Counted from the first letter of the stretch, positions 1 to 6,014 are shown. The stretch is 7,767 nucleotides of DNA from CAVPEV01 sp963703555 (GCA_963703555.1 CAVPEV010000040.1:1-7767), one strand, 5' to 3'. Notes: generated from the sequence alone by a model not told the origin. Translations and numbers: made by a program.

Positions 1-17
1 CAGGTTTTCGGCCGCTG

Positions 18-992
18 CTATGCGGGTTGCGGCTCTCGGTTGAGGGTCGCGTAGTGGGCTTGCTCGTACTCCACTGGCGGGACGTTGCCCAGGGTCGAGT
101 GGAGCCTTCGGTTGTTGTACCACTCGACCCAGCCGGCTGTCGCGAACTCCACGTCGGCGATCGTCTTGTAGGGGCCGGTGTGGAACACGGTTGTGCGGAT
201 GCACTCGGCCTTGTAGAGCCCGTTGATGCTCTCCATCAGTGCGTTGTCGTAGGCATCGCCGACGGTCCCGATCGAGGGCCGGATGCCCTCGAGAGCGAGG
301 TGCTCGTTCAGGCGCACGGACGTGTACTGGGACCCGGCGTCGCTGTGGTGGATCAGCTCCCCGGGGTGGGCGGGGTGGCCCTCGCGGTCCCGCTGCCACA
401 ACGCCATGCGCAGCGGGACCATGACCAGGTCGGTGGCCTTGGAGGTCGACGCGTGCCAGGACACGATCCGTTGGGAGAACACGTCGAGGATGAATGCGAC
501 GTAGACCCAGCCGGCCCAGGTGCGGCAGTACGTGAAGTCGGTGACCCACACCAGGTTCGGTGCCGACGCGGTGAACTGCCGGTTCAGCAGGTCCCCGGCA
601 CGGATGCCGTCCTTGGCCTGGATCGTGGTGCGCAGGTGCTTGTCGCGGCGCACCCCGGCCAGGCCCAGTGCCCGCATCGCCCGGTCGACCGCGCCCCGCG
701 AGGCGTCCGGAACGCTCGTACGGCGCAGGTGCGCGGTCATCTTGCGCCGCCCATACAGGCCCTCCGGGGCCAGCACTCGCTGCCCGGCGGCGTCGGTGGT
801 CCACGCCGCGTTCCGGACCGCGTCCAGCACGTGGGCGTCAGTGAGCGTGCGGGCGGCGACCCGCCCACGGGCCGACCGCCACGACCGGTAGGTCCGTGCG
901 GCGATCTGGCAGCCCTGCTCGCGCAGGACCCGGCAGATCGACTCGACCGCGTGACCCTCGGCCCTCATCGTGTCGATGAACCCCATGATCAT
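18..992 (-). CDS. IS3-family transposase OrfB (DDE integrase core)
   Basis: This 324-residue protein is the catalytic half of an IS3 transposase, which excises and circularises the element and inserts it elsewhere. The N-terminal third holds a helical HTH_21-like region. The RNase H-fold integrase core follows, with Asp152 in VTDFTY, Asp218 in HHSDAGSQY and Glu254 in NALMESING. Exactly 35 residues separate the second Asp from the Glu, the DD(35)E spacing of the family. The C-terminal part has the usual WVEWYNNRRLHSTLG motif. The start at 992 overlaps the orfA stop in an ATGATCATG context, and OrfB lies in the -1 frame relative to OrfA. It could be made by translational coupling or as an OrfAB frameshift fusion. 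A possible slip region is GGTTTTCTTC near 1020-1028, but it is not a perfect slippery heptamer. The length is normal and no key residue is missing. Confidence 0.95.
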   Translation of the reverse strand: MIMGFIDTMRAEGHAVESICRVLREQGCQIAARTYRSWRSARGRVAARTLTDAHVLDAVRNAAWTTDAAGQRVLAPEGLYGRRKMTAHLRRTSVPDASRGAVDRAMRALGLAGVRRDKHLRTTIQAKDGIRAGDLLNRQFTASAPNLVWVTDFTYCRTWAGWVYVAFILDVFSQRIVSWHASTSKATDLVMVPLRMALWQRDREGHPAHPGELIHHSDAGSQYTSVRLNEHLALEGIRPSIGTVGDAYDNALMESINGLYKAECIRTTVFHTGPYKTIADVEFATAGWVEWYNNRRLHSTLGNVPPVEYEQAHYATLNREPQPA

Positions 993-1300
993 CGGTTGCG
1001 GGGGTCGAGTTCCCCCACGAAGAAAACCGTCGCCGCCTTCAAGATCGCGTTGTCCTCCTCCAGCCGGCGGACCTTCGCCTTCAGCGTCTTGATCTCAGCG
1101 AGGTCCTCGCTGTTCACCCCGGTACGAGCACCTGTGTCGATGTCGGCCTGGGCGACCCACCGACGCACCGACTCCCGGCTCACCCCCAGCTGCTTGGCGA
1201 CCGCGAACGACGCCGCCGTCACGTTCTGATACTCCCCGAGGTGGTCGTTGACCAACCTCACCGCACGCGCCCTCAACTCCGGATCGATCTTCTTCGGCAT
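989..1300 (-). CDS. IS3-family OrfA, DNA-binding helix-turn-helix protein
   Basis: This 103-residue protein is the DNA-recognition partner of OrfB. Residues about 24-50 form a helix-turn-helix (VAKQLGVSRESVRRW) that in IS3 elements binds the terminal repeats. Residues 65-89 form a heptad coiled coil with leucines at 72, 79 and 86, the leucine zipper through which OrfA and OrfAB multimerise. The ending around FFVGELDP is typical of actinobacterial IS3 OrfA proteins just before the frameshift zone. The start is supported by a strong AGGAGG at 1309-1314 (complement strand), 8 bases upstream of the ATG. The stop at 989-991 overlaps the ATG of orfB. The function is clear from family resemblance; the mode of fusion to OrfB is not shown by the sequence. 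Confidence 0.93.
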   Translation of the reverse strand: MPKKIDPELRARAVRLVNDHLGEYQNVTAASFAVAKQLGVSRESVRRWVAQADIDTGARTGVNSEDLAEIKTLKAKVRRLEEDNAILKAATVFFVGELDPRNR

Positions 1301-1334
1301 GACGACATCCTCCTGGACTCAAACAGGAGCGGCA

Positions 1335-1850
1335 TCAAACCCGCGGCGCTTCAGTGGTGGTCAGGGTGCGGATGGTCCAGAGGGGGACGGTCCGCACGCC
1401 CACCAGCTCCTGGCCGACCATCTGCACCCGGGTCAGCTGACCCAGCTGCACTACCGTGACTCACGGGTCTGGGCATGGACCGTGCGCCGGGCCGACGGCG
1501 AACCAGATCACTGCCGGCCACCGGACAGCGTGGTGCGCATGCTCACCCCGCCGGTCACCCGGGTGTCCGCCCACCCGGACGACGGCCCCGCAGACCTGCC
1601 TCATGTCGCAGCCCACGTGCGTGGCGACGGCCCGCTCGCCTACCCCGTCACGGCCGTCAACCACGCGCACCTGTGGTGGGGCCAGCTCTGGTGGCCATCG
1701 GGCTTCAGGCAGCCGCACCCGACACCTCCTCCGGACCTGACCTCACCCCGGCGTGCCCTGCGGTGGGCGGCACTGCGCAGTCCAGGGGGGTCGGCACGAT
1801 GCAGGCATGCTCCTAACCGCACTGGCCGGCGACCAGCGCACACCAGCTGA
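1335..1850 (+). pseudogene. Remnant of an unidentified coding sequence, 5' end lost at the IS3 junction
   Basis: One frame is open from the IS3 right end to a TGA at 1848-1850 and has no credible start of its own. An ATG at 1248 in this frame lies inside the antisense of orfA. From about 1377 to 1740 codon third positions are nearly all G or C and the residue mix looks protein-like, with DSRVWAWTVRRADGE near 1461 and NHAHLWWGQLWWP near 1659. The third-position bias then fades, and the last 40 or so codons overlap the next ORF, so a frameshift or an earlier lost end is possible. I do not recognise the family. The likeliest reading is the 3' part of a gene interrupted by the IS3 element. A chance open frame in high-GC DNA is the alternative. 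Confidence 0.35.
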
Positions 1851-2217
1851 GCTCGTGGACCGCCTCGCCCACGGCAGCGACCCGCACGTGAAGGCGCTGG
1901 TCGCCGTTCACCCCAGCCTTCCCTGCGACGTCGACCTGCGCGACGCTCAGGTCGACCACGTTCGATCGGCGCTCACCCTGCCTCGGACCCAAGACCTGCG
2001 TGACCGGCTGCTGCGCGCACTGCGACCACAGACCCGCATCGGGCTCGCAGCGTCCGACCCGTACCTGTGCGCAGCCGACACGGGTGCCCCGGTTGCACCC
2101 AAGCCGGTCCACACCGAAGGTCGGCCCGACGGGCCTGACCGGAAGGATGAGGGGCTCCTTGCGCTTCGGCGTTGCCTGCGCACCATGGGCAGCAGTAGAG
2201 TCATACTGACTCAATGA
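1807..2217 (+). CDS. Short hypothetical protein with a HEAT/leucine-rich-variant-like segment
   Basis: This frame could encode 136 residues from the ATG at 1807. No family is recognised. Residues about 13-55 read like one or two short helical repeats: AELVDRLAHGSDPHVKALV followed by AVHPSLPCDVDL. They resemble the pattern of alternating acidic turns and 'NPxLP' motifs in leucine-rich-variant or HEAT-like repeat proteins. Codon bias supports coding up to roughly 2090. The tail after that runs over a strong hairpin (2119-2140) and the promoter of the next operon, so the true protein may be shorter or already decayed. The ribosome site is poor: AGGGGGG at 1784-1790 is too far from the ATG. The gene may be another remnant like the fragment before it. 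Its stop overlaps the region controlling the Nudix gene. Confidence 0.4.
   Translation: MLLTALAGDQRTPAELVDRLAHGSDPHVKALVAVHPSLPCDVDLRDAQVDHVRSALTLPRTQDLRDRLLRALRPQTRIGLAASDPYLCAADTGAPVAPKPVHTEGRPDGPDRKDEGLLALRRCLRTMGSSRVILTQ
2119..2140 (+). other. GC-rich hairpin upstream of the cassette promoter
   Basis: GGTC-GGCCC, loop GAC, then GGGCC-T-GACC folds into a 9-pair stem with one bulged T. No T-run follows, so it is not a classical intrinsic terminator. It sits about 50 bases before the -35 of the Nudix operon, where a stop to upstream readthrough would be useful. It could also be a chance fold in GC-rich sequence. Confidence 0.3.
2172..2201 (+). promoter_or_regulatory. Candidate sigma-70-type promoter for the cassette
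   Basis: TTGCCT at 2172-2177 (4 of 6 to TTGACA) and TAGAGT at 2196-2201 (4 of 6 to TATAAT) are 18 bases apart. Transcription would start near 2207-2210, giving a leader of about 20 bases with the Shine-Dalgarno of the Nudix gene. The -10 overlaps a perfect dyad, as expected for a repressed promoter. The call rests on sequence resemblance only. Confidence 0.5.
2198..2212 (+). promoter_or_regulatory. Perfect dyad operator candidate, GAGTCA-TAC-TGACTC
   Basis: Two 6-base arms in perfect inverted symmetry are separated by three bases, and the dyad lies over the predicted -10 and start point. It ends 16 bases before the start codon of a Nudix/winged-helix protein. NrtR-family regulators of this architecture bind short palindromes upstream of their own or neighbouring genes. 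The inner core GTCA-N3-TGAC recurs at 3868-3878 ahead of the VWA gene. Autoregulation is the natural inference. Confidence 0.55.
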
Positions 2218-2218
2218 G

Positions 2219-2224
2219 AGGAGG
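2219..2224 (+). promoter_or_regulatory. Ribosome binding site that decides the Nudix gene start
   Basis: AGGAGG, extended by two further G, stands 4 bases before the ATG at 2229. It lies inside the coding sequence if translation began at the upstream in-frame ATG (2214). It therefore favours the start that gives MAGQYEPF as the N-terminus. Confidence 0.75.
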
Positions 2225-2228
2225 GGTC

Positions 2229-2945
2229 ATGGCCGGCCAGTACGAGCCGTTCGCCGTCACCGCCGACATCGCCGTGTTCACCCTACGCGGTGGCGCACTG
2301 CGGGTCCTCCTCGTGCAACGCGGCGAGGAGCCCTTCGCCGGCGCCTGGGCCCTGCCCGGCGGCTTCCTGCACCCGGACGAGGACACGGCAACCGCAGCCC
2401 GGCGCGAGCTGGCCGAGGAGACCGGCGTCGGAGCCGACGACGGCGTGCACCTCGAGCAGCTGGCGACCTACTCCACCCCCGACCGTGACCCCCGCATGCG
2501 CGTGGTCACCGTCGCCTACGTCGCCCTGGCCTCACACCTGCCCGAACCGCACGCGGGCACCGACGCCGCCGGCGCACGCTGGTGGCCGGTCACGGACCTC
2601 GCCACGACCACGGACCTCGCGTTCGACCACGCAACCATCCTGGACGACGCCCTCGAGCGGGTGCGCGCCAAGCTGGAGTACACGACCGTGGCCACCAGCT
2701 TCCTTCCCGCACAGTTCACGATCCCCGAGCTCGCCGGCGTGTACGAGGCCGTGTGGGGCACCCCGGTCGACCAGCCGAACTTCCGACGCAAGGTCCTGGC
2801 CGTCCCTGGGTTCGTCGAACCGACCGGAAGCGTGCGCACCGGAGAACCCGGACCGGCCCCACGCCTGTACCGGGCCGGCGGCGCCGAACAGATCGTCCCT
2901 GCGTTCCGCCGCGCCCAGATCACCAGCAAGGAGCCCCGCCCATGA
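2229..2945 (+). CDS. Nudix hydrolase / NrtR-like winged-helix regulator
   Basis: This 238-residue protein combines a Nudix fold (about residues 8-145) with a C-terminal winged helix (about 150-225). The arrangement is that of NrtR-type regulators, which bind ADP-ribose or related nucleotides and control NAD or sugar-nucleotide genes. The Nudix box at residues 45-67 is complete: Gly45, Glu51, then REL-AEETGV with Glu60, Glu63 and Glu64. It may therefore hydrolyse its ligand, whereas characterised NrtR repressors often have degenerate boxes. The winged-helix part shows the family signature LPAQFTIPEL, then NFRRKV, then RTGEPGPAPRLYR. I chose the ATG at 2229 over the in-frame ATG at 2214 because AGGAGG at 2219-2224 sits 4 bases before it. 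The stop overlaps the next start (ATGA), implying translational coupling. The dyad upstream suggests autoregulation. The family is sure; the ligand and regulon are inferred. Confidence 0.93.
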   Translation: MAGQYEPFAVTADIAVFTLRGGALRVLLVQRGEEPFAGAWALPGGFLHPDEDTATAARRELAEETGVGADDGVHLEQLATYSTPDRDPRMRVVTVAYVALASHLPEPHAGTDAAGARWWPVTDLATTTDLAFDHATILDDALERVRAKLEYTTVATSFLPAQFTIPELAGVYEAVWGTPVDQPNFRRKVLAVPGFVEPTGSVRTGEPGPAPRLYRAGGAEQIVPAFRRAQITSKEPRP

Positions 2946-3805
2946 CCATCACCGTCGACGACGTCCTGGCCGCCGGCACCTGGGCCGACCTGCACCTGCC
3001 CCGCACCAAGGCCGGGCTGCGCGCCGGTGAGCGCGCCGTGCACCCGGACATGTGCCCCGACCCCCGGGCAACCGCCGCCTTCATGCACCTGAACGACCTG
3101 TACACCACGTCCACCGACTTCGCACTGCGCGTGGCCACCGCCACCCGCCAGGCCCCCGGCATCCTGACCTGGACACCCCGGGCCGGGTTCGAGGACCTGG
3201 CCGGCGTGGCCCGCAAGGCGATGGACGACGTCGCCGGCACCCACCACGACGGACCACGCTTCACCACCTGGGCGCTCCCCGACGGACACCCGGACGGCGA
3301 GCAGCTGACCGTCGGCTACCGCGACGACCCGGACGAGCACTGGTGGTTCCTGTCCGACATCGGCAAGCTCGACGAACGCACCGTCGTGTGGGTCGCCAAG
3401 CGGCTGGCCGCAGCGATCACGCTGACCGAACAGGCCGGCTGGGTCCACGGTGACATCCACCCGGGCACCGTCGCCGTCAACCCCGCACACCATGGCCTGC
3501 GCCTGGACGGCTGGTGGACCGCCATCCGCATCGGAGCCCGCATCACCGTGACCCCCACCGCCACCACACCACCACGCTGGCTCGGCGGCGCCGGGGCACA
3601 GGCTGCCATGAGCGTGGCCCAGGCCGCCGCCATGCTCCTGACAGCCAGTGAGCTCACCGGACCCCTGCACGACGTGCTCGCCCGCCAAGCACTTACCCCG
3701 ACCGGTCCCGCCGCCCTGTTCACGCAGATCGACGAGGCCGCCCGCCAACTGTTCGGCAACCCCGCATGGCACGAGCTCGCCGAACCCGCAACCGAACCCA
3801 TCTGA
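2942..3805 (+). CDS. J-domain protein with a degenerate protein-kinase-like domain
   Basis: This 287-residue protein appears to join two modules. Residues about 6-55 resemble a DnaJ J-domain: an amphipathic stretch leads to His34-Pro35-Asp36, the tripeptide that stimulates Hsp70 ATPase, then AFMHLNDLY in place of the usual helix III pattern. Residues about 75-230 resemble a kinase fold. VAKRLAAAITLTEQAGW would be helix E, VHGDIHPGTVAVN (168-180) the catalytic loop, and LDGWW (188-192) the place of the DFG segment. The loop keeps Asp171, but Thr176 replaces the metal-binding Asn, and no clear glycine loop or lysine is visible. I infer a pseudokinase or a very divergent kinase. The start overlaps the Nudix stop by ATGA, so the two are probably coupled. 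From memory, similar actinobacterial proteins occur beside VWA genes. The role is unknown; a scaffold or Hsp70 recruiter is a guess. Confidence 0.82.
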   Translation: MTITVDDVLAAGTWADLHLPRTKAGLRAGERAVHPDMCPDPRATAAFMHLNDLYTTSTDFALRVATATRQAPGILTWTPRAGFEDLAGVARKAMDDVAGTHHDGPRFTTWALPDGHPDGEQLTVGYRDDPDEHWWFLSDIGKLDERTVVWVAKRLAAAITLTEQAGWVHGDIHPGTVAVNPAHHGLRLDGWWTAIRIGARITVTPTATTPPRWLGGAGAQAAMSVAQAAAMLLTASELTGPLHDVLARQALTPTGPAALFTQIDEAARQLFGNPAWHELAEPATEPI

Positions 3806-3942
3806 GCGACCCGGTCTAGCCAACCCAACCTGCGAGCGACCTGCTCGTGCACCACCAGATTGATGCCGTCACTGTGACACAACAAGGTGTTGCAGCCCGT
3901 CGACCGGCAACCCGCCGATCACAACCCCGAAGGAGAAAGACC
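3806..3942 (+). promoter_or_regulatory. 137-base intergenic control region with three dyads
   Basis: This is the only sizeable gap in the cassette. It holds three perfect inverted repeats in 60 bases: CGAGC-GACCT-GCTCG (3833-3847), GTCAC-T-GTGAC (3868-3878) and CAACA-AGG-TGTTG (3880-3892). A TTGATG at 3860-3865 could be a -35, which would put the second and third dyads in its spacer and -10 zone, but no convincing -10 is visible. None of the dyads is followed by a T-run. The region probably carries an internal, regulated promoter for the VWA and purA-like genes, or an attenuating structure. Confidence 0.4.
3868..3878 (+). promoter_or_regulatory. Second operator candidate, GTCA-CTG-TGAC
   Basis: This is a perfect 11-base dyad 64 bases before the VWA start codon. 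It has the same core and spacing, GTCA-N3-TGAC, as the dyad over the cassette promoter (2200-2210). I saw no other copy with this spacing in the window. A shared site in the two upstream regions of one cassette suggests one regulator, most simply the Nudix/winged-helix protein. This is inference from sequence. Confidence 0.45.
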
Positions 3943-4881
3943 ATGGGTGGAGGAGCCTGGAGCAGTGCAACGTACGACACGATGACCGGTGCACGAGCCG
4001 CCGCCGGAGCCACATTCGGCTACGACGCGGACGTCAAGCGCACCGGCAAGTACGCGGCGCACCCGAGCCTGGACCCGGCAACCAAGAACAAGGCCGGCGA
4101 CAACGTGCGCGAGTCCCGCGACAGCACCGAGCACCCGACGACCACACCGATCATCGTCGGCTTCGACTCGACCGGGTCGATGGGCTCCGTGCCCCGCATG
4201 GTGCAGTCCAAGCTCAAGACCCTGTTCGCCCTGCTCGTCGACAAGAAGTACGCCACCGACCCGCAGGTCGCGATCGCCACCTACGGTGACGCCACCTGCG
4301 ACAAGGTCCCGCTGCAGTTCAGCCAGTTCGAGTCCGACAACCGCATCGACGACAACCTCGACAACCTGTTCCTCGAGGGGGGAGGGGGCGGCAACGACGG
4401 CGAGACCAGCCAGCTGCTGGCGTACTACGCCGCCCACCACACCAGCACCGACGCCTGGGACATCCGCGGCAAGAAGGGCTACCTGTTCCTCATCGCGGAC
4501 GAGAAGCAGGTCCCGGTCACCGCCGAACACGTGCAGAAGGTCATCGGCGACACCCAGCCGCTCGGTGAGCTCTCGTTCGAGGCGATCGCGGCCGCGGTCA
4601 CCCAGCGATGGGTCGTTCGCGTCCTGCTGATCAACAACGCCATCGCCACCCTCCAGCACTCGCACGAGTTCTACACGAACCTGTTCGGACCTGACGCCGT
4701 CATCGGTGTGCAGGACCCGGCCACGATCGCCGAGACCATCGCCGCGATCATCGGCTTCGAGGAGGGCCGGGACCTGGCCACGATCACCAGCGACCTGGCC
4801 ACCGCCGCCGGCAAGGAGGTCGCGACCCGGGTCGAGCAGTCCCTGGCCACCCGCCCCGCCCGCCCGCCACGGCTGCGCTGA
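3943..4881 (+). CDS. VWA (von Willebrand factor A) domain protein
   Basis: This soluble 312-residue protein is built around a VWA fold; there is no signal peptide or membrane segment. After a distinctive start (MGGGAWSSATYD) and a basic stretch, the first strand reads IIVGFDSTGSM. Asp75, Thr77 and Ser79 form a metal-ion-dependent adhesion site (MIDAS) of the DxTxS type. Further conserved parts are ATYGDATCD (about residues 111-119), a glycine loop EGGGGGNDGET (145-155), the strand GYLFLIADE (about 183-191), and a helical C-terminus after about residue 280. VWA proteins bind a partner through Mg2+ and often act with AAA+ ATPases, chaperones or kinases, which fits the J-domain/kinase-like neighbour. 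The start is supported by AGGAG at 3931-3935, 7 bases upstream. The purA-like gene follows after 35 bases. From memory, the GGG.W N-terminus and glycine loop mark an actinobacterial VWA family of unknown role. Confidence 0.92.
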   Translation: MGGGAWSSATYDTMTGARAAAGATFGYDADVKRTGKYAAHPSLDPATKNKAGDNVRESRDSTEHPTTTPIIVGFDSTGSMGSVPRMVQSKLKTLFALLVDKKYATDPQVAIATYGDATCDKVPLQFSQFESDNRIDDNLDNLFLEGGGGGNDGETSQLLAYYAAHHTSTDAWDIRGKKGYLFLIADEKQVPVTAEHVQKVIGDTQPLGELSFEAIAAAVTQRWVVRVLLINNAIATLQHSHEFYTNLFGPDAVIGVQDPATIAETIAAIIGFEEGRDLATITSDLATAAGKEVATRVEQSLATRPARPPRLR

Positions 4882-4916
4882 CGGGCCGGCACGCACAGGC
4901 AGTGAAGGAGGACACG

Positions 4917-6014
4917 ATGAGTCGAGCAGACATCGTCGTGGGGCTGGGGTTCGGTGACGAGGCGAAGGGTGCCACGGTGGATGCCCTGGCGGCTCGTCAC
5001 CGCCCCAACCGGGTCGTGCGGTTCAACGGCGGCGCGCAGGCCGCCCACAACGTGCGCGCCGCCGGCGTGCACCACACGTTCGCCTCGTTCGGCTCAGCCG
5101 GCCTGCTCCAGGCACCGACCTGGGTGGCCGGAACGTGTGCCATCGACCCTCCAGCTGCCCGTCGCGAGCACGAGGCCCTGCGAGGCCACCACCTGAGCCC
5201 AGCACTGTTCGTGGCCGAGGCCGCACTGGTCACCACCGCCCTGCACGTGGGTGCCAACCTTGCCCGGGAGGCCGCCCGCGGTCAGGGCCGACACGGCAGC
5301 ACCGGACGTGGCTTCGGTGAGACCGTCGAGGTCGCCCTGACACATCCCGACCTGGCACCACGCGCCGGCGACCTGCAGGACATCGACGCCCTGACCGGCA
5401 AGCTCGTCACCCTGGCGCAGCACTACGCGAGCATCGGCATCCTGCCCGCACCCCAGCCTGAGGCGACCTACGCCCAGCTGGCCGACCAGCTCGTCGACGC
5501 AGCGAAGGACACGTTCACCGTCGTGAGCGACGACGACCTCCTGAACGAGCTCACCACCGGCTACACGATCTTCGAGGGCGCCCAAGGCTTCTGGCTCGAC
5601 GAGTGCTACGGCTTCCAGCCGCACACCACCTGGTCGACCACCACACCGGCCGGCGCGCGAGCCCTGGCCCGAGCCGCCGACATCACCGACGTGCGCACCA
5701 TCGGCTGCCTGCGCACCTACTCCACCCGACACGGGGCCGGACCCATGCCCGGGGAGGGCGAGCTCGCCCACCGCCCGCTCGAGCCGGACAACGCCGACAC
5801 CGACTACGCCGGCACGTTCCGCACCGGAGCGCACGACCCGGAGCTCTTGCGCACCGCGATCGACGTGACGATGCCCGACGGGTTGTCGATCTCCCACACG
5901 GACGTCTTCGACCAGCTGGTGACCACCCAGGGCCCCATGTCGGCCACCGACTTCGCGCCGGTCCTGCTGACCGCACACGGGCCGGCCCGTGACGACCGGC
6001 ACTTCACCGCCTAG
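4917..6014 (+). CDS. Adenylosuccinate synthetase (PurA)-like enzyme, compact divergent paralogue
   Basis: PurA joins aspartate to IMP using GTP in AMP synthesis. This 365-residue protein is shorter than housekeeping PurA (about 430). It keeps GLGFGDEAKG (residues 9-18; Asp14 matches catalytic Asp13 of E. coli), His44 (matching His41), GSTGRGFGE (127-135), FEGAQGFWLDE (219-229) and YSTRHGAGPMPGE (268-280). It diverges at the IMP-binding GGHNAGHT (here GGAQAAHN), the arginine-rich aspartate loop (only FRTGAHD remains recognisable), and the guanine-specificity KLDVLD (here HTDVFD, 327-332). AHGPARDDR (353-361) matches the C-terminal STGPDR, so the fold seems nearly complete and compact. A different substrate is likely. 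AAGGAG at 4905-4910 sits 6 bases before the ATG. The gene is 35 bases after the VWA gene. The IS1182 element abuts the TAG stop, so loss of a few native terminal residues cannot be excluded. Confidence 0.88.
   Translation: MSRADIVVGLGFGDEAKGATVDALAARHRPNRVVRFNGGAQAAHNVRAAGVHHTFASFGSAGLLQAPTWVAGTCAIDPPAARREHEALRGHHLSPALFVAEAALVTTALHVGANLAREAARGQGRHGSTGRGFGETVEVALTHPDLAPRAGDLQDIDALTGKLVTLAQHYASIGILPAPQPEATYAQLADQLVDAAKDTFTVVSDDDLLNELTTGYTIFEGAQGFWLDECYGFQPHTTWSTTTPAGARALARAADITDVRTIGCLRTYSTRHGAGPMPGEGELAHRPLEPDNADTDYAGTFRTGAHDPELLRTAIDVTMPDGLSISHTDVFDQLVTTQGPMSATDFAPVLLTAHGPARDDRHFTA

Larger units (their letters stand above)
1..1334 (-). mobile_element. IS3-family insertion sequence, left tip cut by the window edge
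   Basis: This element carries two overlapping - strand genes in the IS3 arrangement: a small orfA with a helix-turn-helix and an orfB with a DD(35)E integrase core. The right end is placed at about 1334 because the sequence read inward from there begins TGCCGCTCCTG, with the TG...CA ends usual for IS3 elements. The first bases of the window (CAGGTTTTCGGCC) match that repeat at 8 of 13 positions if the left repeat starts about 7 bases before the window. The left terminus is therefore probably just outside, and the target duplication cannot be checked. Both genes are open, so the element may still be active. The family is certain from the proteins; the exact ends are inferred. Confidence 0.8.

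Noticed and set aside
27..1229. 400-residue open frame on the + strand opposite the IS3 genes
   Set aside because: It is antisense to two well-supported transposase genes, has a low-complexity residue mix and no ribosome site, and is a usual mirror frame of high-GC coding DNA.
1430..1443. 14-base palindrome GGGTCAGCTGACCC, considered as a third operator
   Set aside because: Its GTCA and TGAC halves are spaced by two bases, not three, and it lies inside a coding-like fragment with no gene start nearby.
2516..3823. 435-residue - strand frame across the Nudix and J-domain genes
   Set aside because: It is Gly/Val/Ala-rich antisense of real genes with conserved motifs on the + strand; there is no recognisable domain or start signal.
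4375..4396. G-rich tract, considered as a G-quadruplex
   Set aside because: It simply encodes the glycine loop of the VWA protein and lacks four separate G-tracts of three or more with loops.
5976..5991. 16-base perfect palindrome CACGGGCCGGCCCGTG near the end of the purA-like gene, considered as a terminator
   Set aside because: It lies inside codons for the conserved GP motif, leaves little loop, and has no T-run after it; chance in GC-rich coding sequence is enough.
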